A stretch of 64,000 bases of DNA, taken from the NCBI GenBank assembly GCA_020746875.1, contig JAGTJL010000001.1:4154001-4218000 (forward strand), written 5' to 3'. The DNA is from Rhexocercosporidium sp. MPI-PUGE-AT-0058 (Eukaryota > Ascomycota > Leotiomycetes > Helotiales). Below are positions 43,948 through 55,720 of the stretch, one piece after another. Within the stretch, counting starts at the first letter, position 1, and every line of letters starts with the position of its first letter. The position numbers and the translations under genes are program-made. The notes under the pieces were generated by a model. It did not search any database. It saw only the letters and a program-made list of their open reading frames with translations, and had not been told where the DNA came from.

Positions 43948-45690
43948 CTATCCGAGCTTCTCGCTGTCGGTCTCGAGTCCATCGAAGCGGGCAAAGACTT
44001 CCACTATGAGATCACTCGACTCCAAGACCCGATGAGGAGACTCTGGATTTGTCCTAAGTCTCGGCTGTTGTGTCTCGCCAACGAGTCTGGAGGTATCCGT
44101 CTGGGAAGCCTCAATAGCTTCCCAGAAGTAAGCTTCATCTTCCTCATCCAGGTGAACGATGTCGAGTCTTGAAGCTGCAACCGACTCCCAAGGTTCATCT
44201 GAGTCCTCTACGCTCTCCTCATTAGATGCTGGCTCACTAACCTGCTCAACATGATCGTCTTCCCAGACAATATTCAGCATGGTGCCGTAGATCTCAGCCA
44301 TCCGCTGTTGGTCAGCGCTGAGTACCCAGATGTATGGGCGGTCGGCTGCGAGCCTTCCCTGAGTGAGGACAATACCGGCTTGTAGACTACCCGCAACTCG
44401 AAGATGGTTGTTGATGAACGAGGGGATGGATCTTGTAGGTACTGTCGCAGGGATAGAGAGGAAGTCACGGACCTCTTGGACGCGAATGGCGTTGTCTAAA
44501 GGACGGGTTTCTGGGACAAGTGGTGATTCAGGGAGACGAGCAGGCCAGTCTGTAGCACTTTGAAGAGATTGTGACTCTTCAGATTCTGGTTCGAAATCTT
44601 GCAAGACGAGATCGTCGGGGCTGACTGAACGGACTGTGATGTCAATTCGGACATGACCAGATTCTGGTGACCAGATTGTGACCTCACGAGCTGTTTCTGC
44701 ATTACTGAAGACTTCAAGAGTGTCATCTTCATCCATGTGCTCAGGGTGCGCATCCTCGATCTCTTCGAGCTCTTTGAGAGAGAAATCGCCAAGATCACTT
44801 AACGTTGAGTCCTCAGACGATGAGTCCTCGTCATCTTGCCCTCCGCCTCTAATGTTAGTACAATTCAAGTCCGCACCATCGTCGTTCGGGTCCTGTTCAT
44901 CTGTCCAGAAGCCTCGTGCTTCCTGCATGTCTCCGTCATCATCGTCGGGGTCCTGTTCGTAGTTTGAACGGAACCCACGTGCCTCCTGTTTGTCTTCTCC
45001 ATCAAAGTCTTCTGGGTCAAAGCTGAGTAGATAAGATGGGATTGCGATATTGATGGTTGAGTTGGGTGGGGGACTAGACGCGCGGCGTCGGGGTATCAGA
45101 ACTTCAACATTGATGGAAGTGCCAGTTGGGGTAGACGAAAGGCTTTCAGGTCCTAGAGATGGATTGGCCAGACTCGAGATGTCAGATTCACGGAGGACTT
45201 CTGCGTCTTCGTTGTTCTCTTCTATATCCTCCCAGTCCGATTCGGTCTCAAACCTAACTTGTTTTGTCGTTGGCCCATCAACTGGACCGCCTTCCTCAGA
45301 GGCTGGTGGGTCGGCCACATAGTGTTGTTCTCGTGTACGCCAACAGTCATGTAGGCGCCACCAACCATCTGGGAAGCAGTCGTGACAAGGCATGTCTGGT
45401 ATGTGCTGTTCCAGGTTTTTCCCAAGGTCTCTAGGCTCGGCCCAGTTATACCCGCACTTGCAGTGGTACATCAATTTGTGACCATGGTCAGGACCGGCTT
45501 GGGGGGTTTGGGGCCGTATCGGCGAGCATGTTATGGTAAGGGCGCAGCCGCATGAATACTGAGGTGGCTTTGGATCAAAGTCTAGCTGAGACTCAGGGGG
45601 TATCGAAACCTTAATGCGTCTTATGAGGCTAGTGTGGCACTTATTGCATCGGTACTCCCATTTATACTTAAAGACTATGATGATAGCCAT
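43948..45690 (-). CDS. Acidic protein with N-terminal Cys pairs, unknown function
   Basis: A single exon of 580 residues with a true ATG. The first 115 residues carry cysteine pairs that look like zinc ribbons: YRCNKCHTS, YSCGCALTITC, YHCKCGYNW and MPCHDCFPDGWW. The rest is very acidic and mostly disordered, with two near-identical units QEARGF...EQDPDDD / QEARGF...EQDPNDD (about 44,880-45,000) and a serine/aspartate tract (DDEDSSSEDSTLSDLGD). A more ordered part near the C-terminus reads RPYIWVLSADQQRMAEIYGTM. No signal peptide. It starts the single-copy region just outside the right end of element B. Function unknown. Confidence 0.75.
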   Translation of the reverse strand: MAIIIVFKYKWEYRCNKCHTSLIRRIKVSIPPESQLDFDPKPPQYSCGCALTITCSPIRPQTPQAGPDHGHKLMYHCKCGYNWAEPRDLGKNLEQHIPDMPCHDCFPDGWWRLHDCWRTREQHYVADPPASEEGGPVDGPTTKQVRFETESDWEDIEENNEDAEVLRESDISSLANPSLGPESLSSTPTGTSINVEVLIPRRRASSPPPNSTINIAIPSYLLSFDPEDFDGEDKQEARGFRSNYEQDPDDDDGDMQEARGFWTDEQDPNDDGADLNCTNIRGGGQDDEDSSSEDSTLSDLGDFSLKELEEIEDAHPEHMDEDDTLEVFSNAETAREVTIWSPESGHVRIDITVRSVSPDDLVLQDFEPESEESQSLQSATDWPARLPESPLVPETRPLDNAIRVQEVRDFLSIPATVPTRSIPSFINNHLRVAGSLQAGIVLTQGRLAADRPYIWVLSADQQRMAEIYGTMLNIVWEDDHVEQVSEPASNEESVEDSDEPWESVAASRLDIVHLDEEDEAYFWEAIEASQTDTSRLVGETQQPRLRTNPESPHRVLESSDLIVEVFARFDGLETDSEKLG

Positions 45691-46626
45691 CTTGAGTGCG
45701 TCAATGGTGTATGTGTGATGCTTAGGGTGAAGTGTACGTATCGAGCTGGTCTGTAATCGTCTTGGTGGAAGATGATGACAATGTGCAGATGAATGCTATG
45801 GAGAACGAGGACCTGGAATCTGTTCAGTTGATCGTCTCTTTATATTCATCTCATCTAATTAAACATCCTGTTCTCGATGAGAAAGCGTTCTGTACATATG
45901 TGGTGAACAGATCGTGTCACGAGGTTCCTGTGGGAGTGTGTGCTCCTGTTCATGCAGAGTCCATTGTTAACAGGTGCCAGAACATGAACTAAACAATAGA
46001 CTTGTTAGCTCATAGGCTGTTTAGTGCGTAACAAAGAACCCTTTGTTCGAATCACTTCCAACGAAAATGTGAGTAACATCAAGTTATAGCCTCAAAGCCC
46101 TGTCAGCAATGCCTGGAAAGCCCTGGTGATTAGGCGAATTCCAGTACTAAATGCCGCTAGATAGGTACCTAGGCGAGCAGACCCCTGCATTGAAGCGAAG
46201 GTGTTGACAGCACTCTGATTTTGCGCAGCTGAGGGGAGCTCACACAGAATCATGCTATTAGGTTAGATATTTGTATGAACCATCAGCTTCTAACACAGAG
46301 TTCACAAGATTACGCGCTATCGCCTGATGAGACGAAACCCCTAATGAGGTCGCGTTATGTGTGGTATGCGAGGCGAGGCTATTCCACCTTATCAAACCAA
46401 GCAAAACAACCTGGTCACTTTACGACTTTGAATTGCAAGTCAACGGAGGATTCACAAATTCTTTGGATTCACTGGGACAATTATTCATTGTGCGCAATCT
46501 TGCTTTCATCTAATATATTGCTTTGAAAGCCACAGCTAGCCCACCGCGATCGACCATCTGGTACCTCAGCCAACAGGAACACTCCGTCAGTCAGCACCAT
46601 ACCTTCAACAATATGTACACATGACA
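45691..46626. other. Intergenic
   Basis: Promoter of the 45690 gene and 3' flank of the next minus-strand gene; no gene is seen. Open frames at 45732-45992 and 46275-46526 lack support. Confidence 0.45.
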
Positions 46627-47922
46627 TCAGATCTGATCGACCTCCTCAAGATCTCCCATCTCGACATCTTCATCTGTCAACTCTGCACCCTCCAATGCTT
46701 CTTGCTCAATTGATGATTTGACGGCGCTGGATCTTGAATCCGCCACGTCCAGGTTTTGGGTCGAGATTTTGTTTCCAACATCATTGTCGCTGGCAACGAT
46801 ATCTTTCATAACCTCATCTCCAGCTGCTAGCTCTTCTTCAACACTCAAATCCTTGTTGATGGACTCTGCAGCAATCTCTAGGATAGAAGGTGCTGAAGTG
46901 GTCTCTGCGGTTGTTTTAGGGGTAGATTGGATGTTTCCTTGGTCTTCTGCATCCTGCATCATCTCATCCCTATCAACGAGCTTCCTATTGTCCTTTGCTC
47001 CTTCCTTGACAGAGACTGTAGTGCTTTTGGAGAAGGTTAGTTCTTGAACAATGTCCACCATCGCCTTGCTTCCAGACTCTAAATTCTCGCCAGTGTAAGC
47101 CTTGAAGTCGAAAGATTCCTCAAGCTCTTCGTCTCCCATGCGCTTCGCAGCCTCGGCGAACATCTTGTGGTTGTAACCAGCAGCAAATAGGTTGGCATTC
47201 TTGCTCTCATGGGAAAGTAGAATAGATGGGCGAGCTTGTTGCCTAGTGGCTGGGATGATGGGATTGTCAGGGGGAGCTGACTGAGATCGAATTTGACTGA
47301 GAGTTGGGGCGGGTGATCGGTCAACAACCTTCAAATCTGCTGAAATGATTCGGGGTAGCGAGGGCGCCCCGTCTTCGAATCCAGCATGGTCAATCTTGGC
47401 CGATTGCGAGTCTTCTTGGGCAATGATGTTGGCGGCTGGTGGAGTATTGGCTGGGAGGAGAGCGCTTGAAATATCAGGTGGGATGAAGGTGACTTTGTTT
47501 CCATCTCCGTGATAACCGTCAGTGTCGTGATCATCCACCAAGCCGGGACCTGTTAGATCGAGTGGTTTTGGAAACGATTCATCGATACTGGTTGACATGT
47601 TCTGGGCGTTTGGATCGCTCGTATCACCGGCTGTTGAATCTCGCTTGCTGATCGAAAGAAAATGTGCAGCAGCGTGCTGTGTAGCTTGGGGAATTTTCTT
47701 TTTGGGAAGGTTCCCTGAGATGGCTACTGAGTCTTCGGAGACAGTGGTAGAGCCTTCTGGTTGAAAGGTAGGGGCCGACTTGGCTTCGACGAAGACTTGG
47801 TTAACTATCCTTCTCAGGAATTTTGAGAAAGTTTGCTGAATCAGTGGATAGCGTTGTCTCAAGTCTGTGACCTCGATCAGTCGTGCTGAGGAAGTTCTAG
47901 GTGAGCCAGAAGAACAGATCAC
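46627..47922 (-). CDS. Acidic, mostly disordered protein of unknown function; 5' end uncertain
   Basis: An open frame of about 431 codons. The codon at 47922 is GTG, not ATG, and a CTAG acceptor lies in frame close by (about 47898), so the first coding exon is probably further upstream or starts at an internal ATG. The start (LRQRYPLIQQTFSKFLRRIVNQVF) is helical. The remainder is rich in Ser, Asp, Glu and Pro. A conserved-looking island, NANLFAAGYNHKMFAEAAKR, then MGDEELEESFDFKAYTG, sits at about 47,080-47,210. The end is acidic (EDVEMGDLEEVDQI). No signal peptide or membrane segment. I do not recognise the family. Confidence 0.6.
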   Translation of the reverse strand: MICSSGSPRTSSARLIEVTDLRQRYPLIQQTFSKFLRRIVNQVFVEAKSAPTFQPEGSTTVSEDSVAISGNLPKKKIPQATQHAAAHFLSISKRDSTAGDTSDPNAQNMSTSIDESFPKPLDLTGPGLVDDHDTDGYHGDGNKVTFIPPDISSALLPANTPPAANIIAQEDSQSAKIDHAGFEDGAPSLPRIISADLKVVDRSPAPTLSQIRSQSAPPDNPIIPATRQQARPSILLSHESKNANLFAAGYNHKMFAEAAKRMGDEELEESFDFKAYTGENLESGSKAMVDIVQELTFSKSTTVSVKEGAKDNRKLVDRDEMMQDAEDQGNIQSTPKTTAETTSAPSILEIAAESINKDLSVEEELAAGDEVMKDIVASDNDVGNKISTQNLDVADSRSSAVKSSIEQEALEGAELTDEDVEMGDLEEVDQI

Positions 47923-48253
47923 AGAAAAAGTGAAATCTTCTCAGAAAGGAAAACAAATCTGGAGTTGAAAAGACGTTAGGCGTGAAGAATTCGAAAAAGA
48001 CCAGTCAGGCATGAACACTTCGAATAACAATAAACCCAGGCTGCTCGCAATAGGTCGTCACTCCACAATACCACTCACTTAAGCGAGTTTCCGTATCTCA
48101 TTCTTATTGGAGGGCCCAATTAGTGCTAATTAACAAAAGCCTTTCCGTTTGCCACCTCTTCTTAGTGAATATTCTATGACAAAGTCTTATTTATGAAAAG
48201 ACCAATTTTTTGGAAGAACAAAGAGCAGAGAACAGTAATAATCCAAGTTTTCC

Positions 48254-49098
48254 ATGTTGTTACTGTACATTAATTCCATTGTGATTTTGGACGGCGCGTG
48301 GCTCTCTTCGGGGAAATCTCTTTGCATGATTTTGTCTCTGAGTCCGGAAGAGTTTTCTCGGACGGTAACAGGCCAGCCACAGAAACAGGTCGGGATGATT
48401 CCTTGGACTGGGTCGCCTGTGAAGTATCACCAATATTGCGGCGGGTATGGGGAACATTGGCTGGGTTCAGTGGAAGGGATGTGGCGTTTCAAATTCCTGC
48501 GGCTGGCATCTCTCCCTTCAGTGCCCGCTCCTGGTCATGAACCCACGTCTGAAGATAGTTCAGATCGAGTTTCCAATCTTGCTCTTGCTTGGAGACGTTC
48601 TTGTTCCACGCAGCCAAGCGCAGTAGACGTTCAGGAGTCCCAATGTGAAGAGATATGGCTCATTTTCGTCCTAGCAGTAAAGGCGAGGTGGATCTGGAAC
48701 ATGGTAAAGATTCAAGAATAGCTCGGGTCTAATCCGTTGTGTAATGCGCAGAAGCTCGTCCGGAATCTGTTCCAGAAGGAGATATCCAGAGACTTCCAAA
48801 TCGTCATCATACTCATCCCATATCTTGCATTCATGCTTGATCAATGTCAAGTTACGTACTGGTGGTGCGTTCTGGTAATCTTCTGCTGGCAATGCTGCCA
48901 GTTGTGGCGTGACAGAAGGCCTCCACGAAGGTTGCGTATGTCACGAGCGTGTTCAAGAACTTTGGCTGGGGAGCAGCTCATGTACGGATGTTCACTCGCT
49001 ACTTCAGCCAATTCATCGACCTCACGTTGCGCGGTACCTAGAAACTCGTCAGAGAGCTGAGGAAGAAATGTCCATGCTTCTCGACTCGACAGCACCAT
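48254..49098 (-). pseudogene. Unresolved or damaged minus-strand gene
   Basis: Three protein-like stretches follow each other in different frames: 49098-48870 (REAWTFLPQLSDEFLGTAQR), 48892-48680 (HECKIWDEYDDDLEVSGYLL, then LRITQRIRPELFLNLYHVP), and 48640-48500 (WNKNVSKQEQDWKLDLNYLQ). A GTACGT donor lies at the first junction, but no acceptor keeps phase. Either small introns are misread or there are frameshifts. The family is not recognised. Confidence 0.35.
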
Positions 49099-50430
49099 CC
49101 GATATCATCAACACGCGTCAATATGCATACATTGGAAATGGGTTATTGGACATCGACGCATTTATCGTTTCGTCTACCATAGAATCTCTCTACCGGTATG
49201 AATATATCTCGGTTCTGCAGCGAAGCATGCCGTCCAATCTACGATGGGTCAGCTGGGCTTGATTGAGAAACCAAACGAATTGGATCTTCCAGAGATCAAC
49301 ACCATTCGCTCTGTCACCAGACAAAAAAGGTCAAATATGATGAGATAATTTTTTGGCGCCTTCCACAGTCTCCGGGACAGAGACAGAATACAAAAAATTC
49401 CTGTTCAAGTAGGGAAGACCTCAGTACGACTCATTCAGGCCAGTATGTCCTCGAGTTCGAGGTTAATATGAACTGGGACAGCGTGTCTTCTTCATTTGGA
49501 GATTTTGCACAGTCGAGGCAGTTGCACACCAGTTCGAACATCCCGTTATGGCTCGATTGCCATCCGCAAGTGATGTTCGTTTGGACTTTTATGTTATCGA
49601 ATTACTTAGGGATTTGTTTGGGTCGTTTTAGAGTTTCAAAGGGCGGACTGCGGCAGAAGTAAGGGAATCAAAAGCTGCTTTTGCTGATTCGAAGACCATT
49701 CGAGCTGTGACCATGAGAACACAGGCAAAAAGTGTTCGTCCCAATTTATCGGCTTTTCCGTCGCCCAAGACCCTAGCATGGTCTTAAATATATGCTGCCA
49801 AGGTGTTCCCCGCATCCTTCAGCGAATGCCTCGTATTCCCAACCTCTTCAGATCTTCCCCGCTATCTCATTTTCTCTAATCCGCTTTTCTACTTCAATCC
49901 TCGTGCCTCGATATCAAGAGGCTGGATAGTCGAGCTATTGGACAGTTGATGAGTATCCAGGAATTATTTCCTCCGCGCTATGTAACGTGCGAACAGAATG
50001 CTTGGCAGGTACCGCTCCCGTTCCCCCGCACCCGGGCATCTCGGTGAAGTATTCGGATATCTTCCCAGTTTGCGATACGGCGCCGTGACTTGCTAAGATC
50101 CAAGGAATCCCCTGCTAACCAGCATTGCCGGCGGTGACAACCAATGATCCCCCGCTTCCAGCAGCCTGGAACTTGACATTTTGGCTACCGAAGTCGGCTC
50201 GAAAGCACGAGTAAGGTAAAGTCAATGGACAAATGCCCTCTCTAGGGAGTCTTCCGAGATTGAGCGATGTAAGAAAGGTGGGGTTTATTACCTTGCTAGA
50301 TAACGAGAGAGTAGGGGTTGGCGCATGATGGGACGAACTGTTTTTATTTAAAGACAAAGCCTTCTTCTCGAACATCCAGTGATGTTCAGAGCACCCGCCA
50401 AAGAAAACTCCCCCCTGCACAGCTCCCGTC
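49099..50430. other. Intergenic, 1.3 kb
   Basis: No gene is seen. The last part is the promoter of the 50431 gene. Short frames at 49468-49662 and 50115-50453 have no support. Confidence 0.45.
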
Positions 50431-52324
50431 ATGTTTTCCATCATGAGAACCATTCAATTGGTTTCATTGCTTGCAATTCCAGCAGCTTGCCACTCAAATC
50501 ATTCGAGCTATGTCAAAAAACTCCCAAAGAATGCCCAAGGTCTGTTCACGGAGTCGATGGACTGGCTCGATGGCTACTATGACCCTTCGGCAGGCTACCT
50601 GTTCGACGTTAGCTCTACTTCGGCCTTGAGACACGAGACAAGAAGTTCTGCTTGGTACGCAATTGGACTTTTGGCTCGGAACCAGGGCAAGGATGTTGAC
50701 TATGCTATGGATATCATCACCAACGTTATCGCTGGCCAATTCAAAGATCCAAAAGATCAGTGGTATGCGGCCCACTCACTCCCTTTGAGTAAAACATCGA
50801 CTTACAAGACCAGGTACGGAGACTACCAACAGGAGCCAGAAGAGCCAACAGTTGGTACGTCGGTTTATCCTGCCAAGATCTACAACTCTTGGGATCCAAA
50901 CTGGCGTGGATTTATCGGGACAGCTTTCATCGTTGGACTTGAGGAGTTTGGTCACCTGATTACACCAAACGTCACTACTTTGCTGCTGGAGTCTCTCTAC
51001 AATGCCACTAAGGGTGATGAGTACCGTGTTGGTGGTGTTGATTCTGACAATTTGTACCCCGCTTACACCAACCCAGTAAGAAGTGACTTTACTTTTCTGC
51101 CAAGGCATTTGCTTACATTTAAACAGTCTCTTATGCGTGCTTTTACAGCTGGTTGGACCGGACGTCGTCTCAATGAATCGAACATGACAATTTCAGGCGA
51201 GAACTACGCCAACCAAATCCTAGATCTTTTCAACCGTGCCGAAACTCTATCCGAATTCAACAGCGGCACGTACACTGGCGTTTCGCTGTGGGCTCTTAGT
51301 CTCTGGGCAAAATACCTGCCGGAGGACTCAGTGATGAAGCAAAATGGTCCTCGAATGATGAAGAAGACTTGGGAAGCCGTTGGTGAGCTGTGGCACCCAG
51401 ATCTGAAGAACATCGCGGGACCCTGGGATCGTTCTTATGGATTCGACATGAACAGATATCTTAGTTTGATGGCGCTGCATTTCTGGAACATCATTGGCAA
51501 GGACAAATCGTCCTTGATCGAGAAGGTAAGCTTCTTCATCTGTTCAAATTGCATTTATTAACCATGAATGAAAGGTTCCTGCAGTTTCCCATGTTGCCGA
51601 TTTTGCTTATGGTCCTCTTTTCGCCATCTTAGCCGAGTTCCAAAATTCCATCATCCCAGAAGATGTGGTTGAGAAACTCACCAACTTCAGCGGCGAGCAC
51701 ACTTTTACCTCATCTACTTTCTCGCCTCCTTTCGATATCTACCCTCGTAACATTACAGCTTGGTTGGCTCCCAACATCAGTATTGGAGCCGAGACCTTCA
51801 ACGAGACTGTTGTCGGAGGACCAGCAATCAACCCCAATACCTTCAACCCAGCTGTGATTCAGTGGGATACTGGAAATGGAGTCGGTTTCATCAATGTGAG
51901 AACCCCAATCATATGTTTAGACCTTTGACTCACCAGGATAGCTTCGCGCGACCGAATCATACGTCACAGCCGTGGCTACTCCTTACACTTTGAACCTCAC
52001 TTACCCACTCGGTGATGCGGATTCAGTCTTCACGTTTGTTGTGTCTCCTTTCAAGGGGAAGACAGATGTTTCTACTTGGGGGGATGTACAAGGGCTCTCG
52101 GTGCACGTGTCTGGAAATGTTAACTCCACCTACGCCGTCGGATGGGCTGGAAGCTATGGGGGTGCCTACTCGCCTGTCAAGTAAGTCTTCAACATGTTTG
52201 CCGTGATGTGGAAATAGCATGCTAACAGCCAGGTAGTGACTTCGAGTTTTGGAACTTCACATACTCCATGCCGAAGGGTTTTGTCGGAACACCCAGCTTG
52301 CTTCTTGAGCTTGAGATGAAGTAA
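50431..52324 (+). CDS. Large secreted glycoprotein, unknown function
   Basis: Five exons (50431-51075, 51127-51525, 51575-51895, 51942-52180, 52237-52324) give 563 residues; every junction keeps phase. The signal peptide is MFSIMRTIQLVSLLAIPAAC; a start at the second Met (50443) is equally good. The N-terminal two thirds are alpha-helical (HETRSSAWYAIGLLARNQG, WDRSYGFDMNRYLSLMALHF) and recall the (alpha/alpha)6 toroid of several glycan-active families. The C-terminal part is beta-rich (YTLNLTYPLGD, VFTFVVSPFKGK, LSVHVSGNVNS). Many N-glycosylation sequons are present. I see no assignable catalytic motif, so an enzyme role is only a guess from the fold. The first intron (51 nt) has no stop and keeps frame. 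Confidence 0.82.
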
Positions 52325-53052
52325 TGATCAAGTTTTATGATTGAATGAACGAAGATTAATTGGAAATCAGATTGGCCATTGATGATGAAATGTAATGTAG
52401 ATGAGCTATTGTTAATGTATTACTCTTTCTCATCAGGCAACGTCGGACAAAGAGCGGAATCCAAGTGAATCAGGTAGTATCTTGGAACTTCATTGACCCT
52501 CAATTACTGAGATGCCCCAGTAATGACTCCAACATGAGGATGATTCTGTATAGCCATGAAACGAGCTTTGGCTGATGAAGGATCGGCCGAACTAACCCTG
52601 ATGAAGACAATCAGTTTCTTACTTCAAAGAGGAGCATGTGAAATAGACAGCTTAGCAGCAGCCCACCCATCCTTATTCCCGCCAACCACATCCGGAACCA
52701 GTCACCATGAATCAACAACTGGAAATAGAGGCTCATAATTGAATTAATAGACACAGCCAGTTGAAGAAGGTTTCCCGAGAAAGTACCATTAGAGCGAGGC
52801 TCGGTCGTACAATGGAAATTACCGTTCACCAATCACTCAACGCGGGGTAATTACGGAACCCCACCGCATCCATTTTAGAGTGCGTTCCCCCAAGAACCCC
52901 TCATTGTGGTAATCGAGGAGAAGGTTTAAATACAACGAGTGCACCTTGTGTGAGAAGGTTGCTCCCTTCTTCGATAATCTCTCTCTCTGTTTACCATCGT
53001 CTTCATTCCATCCCAAATACTATTGCACATATATCGAACCAATCCCTCCGCA
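52325..53052. other. Intergenic
   Basis: No gene is seen. From about 52,920 the sequence looks like the promoter and leader of the SDR gene (TTTAAATA, then a C/T-rich run with CTCTCTCT). Confidence 0.5.
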
Positions 53053-54058
53053 ATGGCCAGCAAAGGAAATAGTACAGCCGTCACTAAGGATTATGGTAAG
53101 AGAACTGCGATCGTGACCGGTTCTGCACGAGGAATGTATGTCACAACGGTTTTGCTAGGGTTTGTGCCTTGGCTGACCAACGCAGAGGAAAAGCAATCGC
53201 AATCAGACTCGCAGAAGATGGGTTCGACGTCTGCATAAACGATGTTGCAGCCAACAAAGCAGGCATAGATGAGGTACGCTTTTTCTTTGTGCTACGCCAA
53301 AGCCCGCTCAGAAACACTCAGCTGACATCCGACCCTAGACCGTCAAGGAAATCCAAGGCCTAGGCCGATTATCATACGGTCATGTCGCCGACGTCTCTAA
53401 GCTATCCGAAGTCGAAGCCCTCATTGATGCCTCTGTTAAGAATCTCGGTCCCCTCAATGTCATGATTGCCAACGCAGGAATCGCACAGGTGAAGGCTTTG
53501 CTAGATCTGACAGAAGATGACGTCAGGCGTATGTTTGAGGTCAATGTGTTTGGAGTGTTCAATTGCTACAGTGCAGCTGCTAAGCAGATGATCAAGCAAG
53601 GTGGGGGCGGAAAAATCGTCGGAGCTGCGAGGTTTGTCCCCTTCACGCGTCGCGTGCTATTTGAAGCTCTCAGGATTTGTTAACTAATTTCGGCATAAAG
53701 TATCGTGGCCTTCAAACCCTTCGCCATGCTATCTCATTATTCTGCGTCGAAATTTGCTGTTCGAGGCTTCACTCAAGCTTTTGCTATGGAAATGGCTGAA
53801 CACAAGATCACAGTCAACGGCTACGCACCAGGTATTGTCGGTACCGCGATGTGGGACTTGATCGATGAGGAGCTGGGTAAGAAGACCGGTGCGAAGAAGG
53901 GAGAAACTATCTCGAAGTACTCAAAAGATTTGATTGCTCTAGGTAGAACGAGTGTTCCAGAAGATGTCTCTAAGACAGTGAGTTATCTCGCTAGCCCAGA
54001 TAGTGATTACATGACAGGGCAGACACTGGTCATCGATGGTGGTATTGTCTTCAATTAG
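53053..54058 (+). CDS. SDR, diacetyl/acetoin-reductase-like
   Basis: Cytosolic NAD(P)H oxidoreductase. Four exons (53053-53135, 53186-53273, 53339-53631, 53701-54058) give 273 residues. The first splice makes the cofactor loop TGSARGIG. NAG is present in MIANAGIAQ, and the Ser-Tyr-Lys triad in GAASIVAFKPFAMLSHYSASK, whose Ser is completed by the third splice. DGFDVCINDVAANK after beta-2 and the end YLASPDSDYMTGQTLVIDGG are those of the diacetyl/(S)-acetoin reductase branch of SDRs. Substrate is inferred from likeness only; related enzymes reduce other ketones. Confidence 0.93.
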
Positions 54059-55720
54059 AAGCTCCCTGCGAGATTGAGGACATTTGGATGGCAGCAGTTA
54101 GTTGGAATCTCCGAAGCGGTATCTGCTTGGAAGATTTTCCCTCTCTATATAATTATTACTTCCCCTTCTGCGATTTCTCGGGAGACAACAATCTGATTTA
54201 TACCAAATACTGCAACATTTAGAGGATCGACCTTGAAAACACATGTTTGACTGCCCGTAGCAAGTCCACGCCGGTGTATCTGAATGTTTCGACAGCGATT
54301 TACTGTCGACCGCTAAGTCCTTATTCATTCATAATGTTACTTGCCCCAATGCGGACGGCCTAGCATTAATGTTAAGTGACGTCCCGCAGAAGGCTTGACG
54401 ACGTGTTGACCCCAACGCGCTTTCATCCCATCCTGTTGACACCATCATTACTTCTTCGCCTTTCGCATTGAGGCATCCACACACATCCAATCAATTTGAA
54501 GATTTACTGCTTCGATATTCGCCAATTCTACGACTCTTCTTCAGATCATATGCCCGAAGCTGTCGGAGGGTAAAACCTGGGATGAAGCAATTCAAACAAA
54601 TCCCCTGGCAACCCAGGCTCAGCCGGGCTGTCTCATCTGGATCATCCGCAACTATCACCAGTGCATCTGCAGGAGAATCTCCCAAGGTGTCTGCTGGTAC
54701 CTCTGTCAGTGAAACAGATATTGGTCCCTTGAGCCCGACTTCGATCCTCTTTGCACTCTAGCCGCTTCCTCTTCCACGACAAGTAAACAGCCAATGATGG
54801 TTCCCGGTATCAGGTCCATGATGCAGATATTCCAAGCCGTGAATTTCTTTCGGAACTTTGCAAAGCCCCCTGAGGTCAATTCTATCAGACTCTTTGAGCA
54901 TATATAGTGGAGTTAAATATAAATTTTTGGGGATTCTCTTGGCAGTGGGAAACAGAACTCATCCGAATATAGAACAATAAGCGAAAGTCAATATCCATCC
55001 GCCAAGATCTCCTCCAAATATTGCGATGCTCGATATCGTCCCAATGATGGCGATGATCTCCGGCCTCTTCAAGTCCTCTAGAGACAGATAAACAACTTCA
55101 GTCCTACATTTGCTCTTTGATTGTCTGCCACTGCCTTTTAGAACCGCCATAAATAACATGGCCACCTCCCGCTCGCTCGTCCCACCTACAGTAGGGAAAA
55201 GCTACAAGAATCGTATAGAATTTTGAGAAGTGATGATACTTTAATATGTCCAATTAGTTTAGTTCATCCGCTACTCACATTTTTTGTAAGTTTAGTTGGT
55301 TTGAGAGTTTGCACCACTGTGTCTAGGAACTTACTGCCTTTGTCTCGTTACTCTCCGACATTGGCTGCTATGCCCTCCTTTTCCGCAAGTCTAAGGATAG
55401 CATTCATTGTTAAATTGACCAAGAGATAAGCTTTCTGGAACCATTCACATATTCTTGGGCTCTATCAATCTTAATTTAGGGCTTTTATGTGGTTTCGTGG
55501 CGGGCTTTCACGACCTCCCCATTCACCTGATTCGTCTCAAAGGGAACGTGTTTGTCGCACACTCTAGCCGCTATACCCTGCAGACATCGCTTCTATAGAA
55601 CATCTCGATTACATCTTCGTCAACACCAGGACCATCGATTTTCGAAAGAATATCCTCCATCTCGAGAAGGGAAAAAAATACTTCTTACTCCTAACTCTAT
55701 TGCCTACACCGAACACCAAC
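54059..55720. other. Intergenic, 1.7 kb
   Basis: No supportable gene. A minus-strand frame at 54959-55165 has one hydrophobic stretch (IIAIIGTISSIAIFGGDLGG) and may be a remnant. The right end is the promoter of the Zn2Cys6 gene. Confidence 0.45.
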
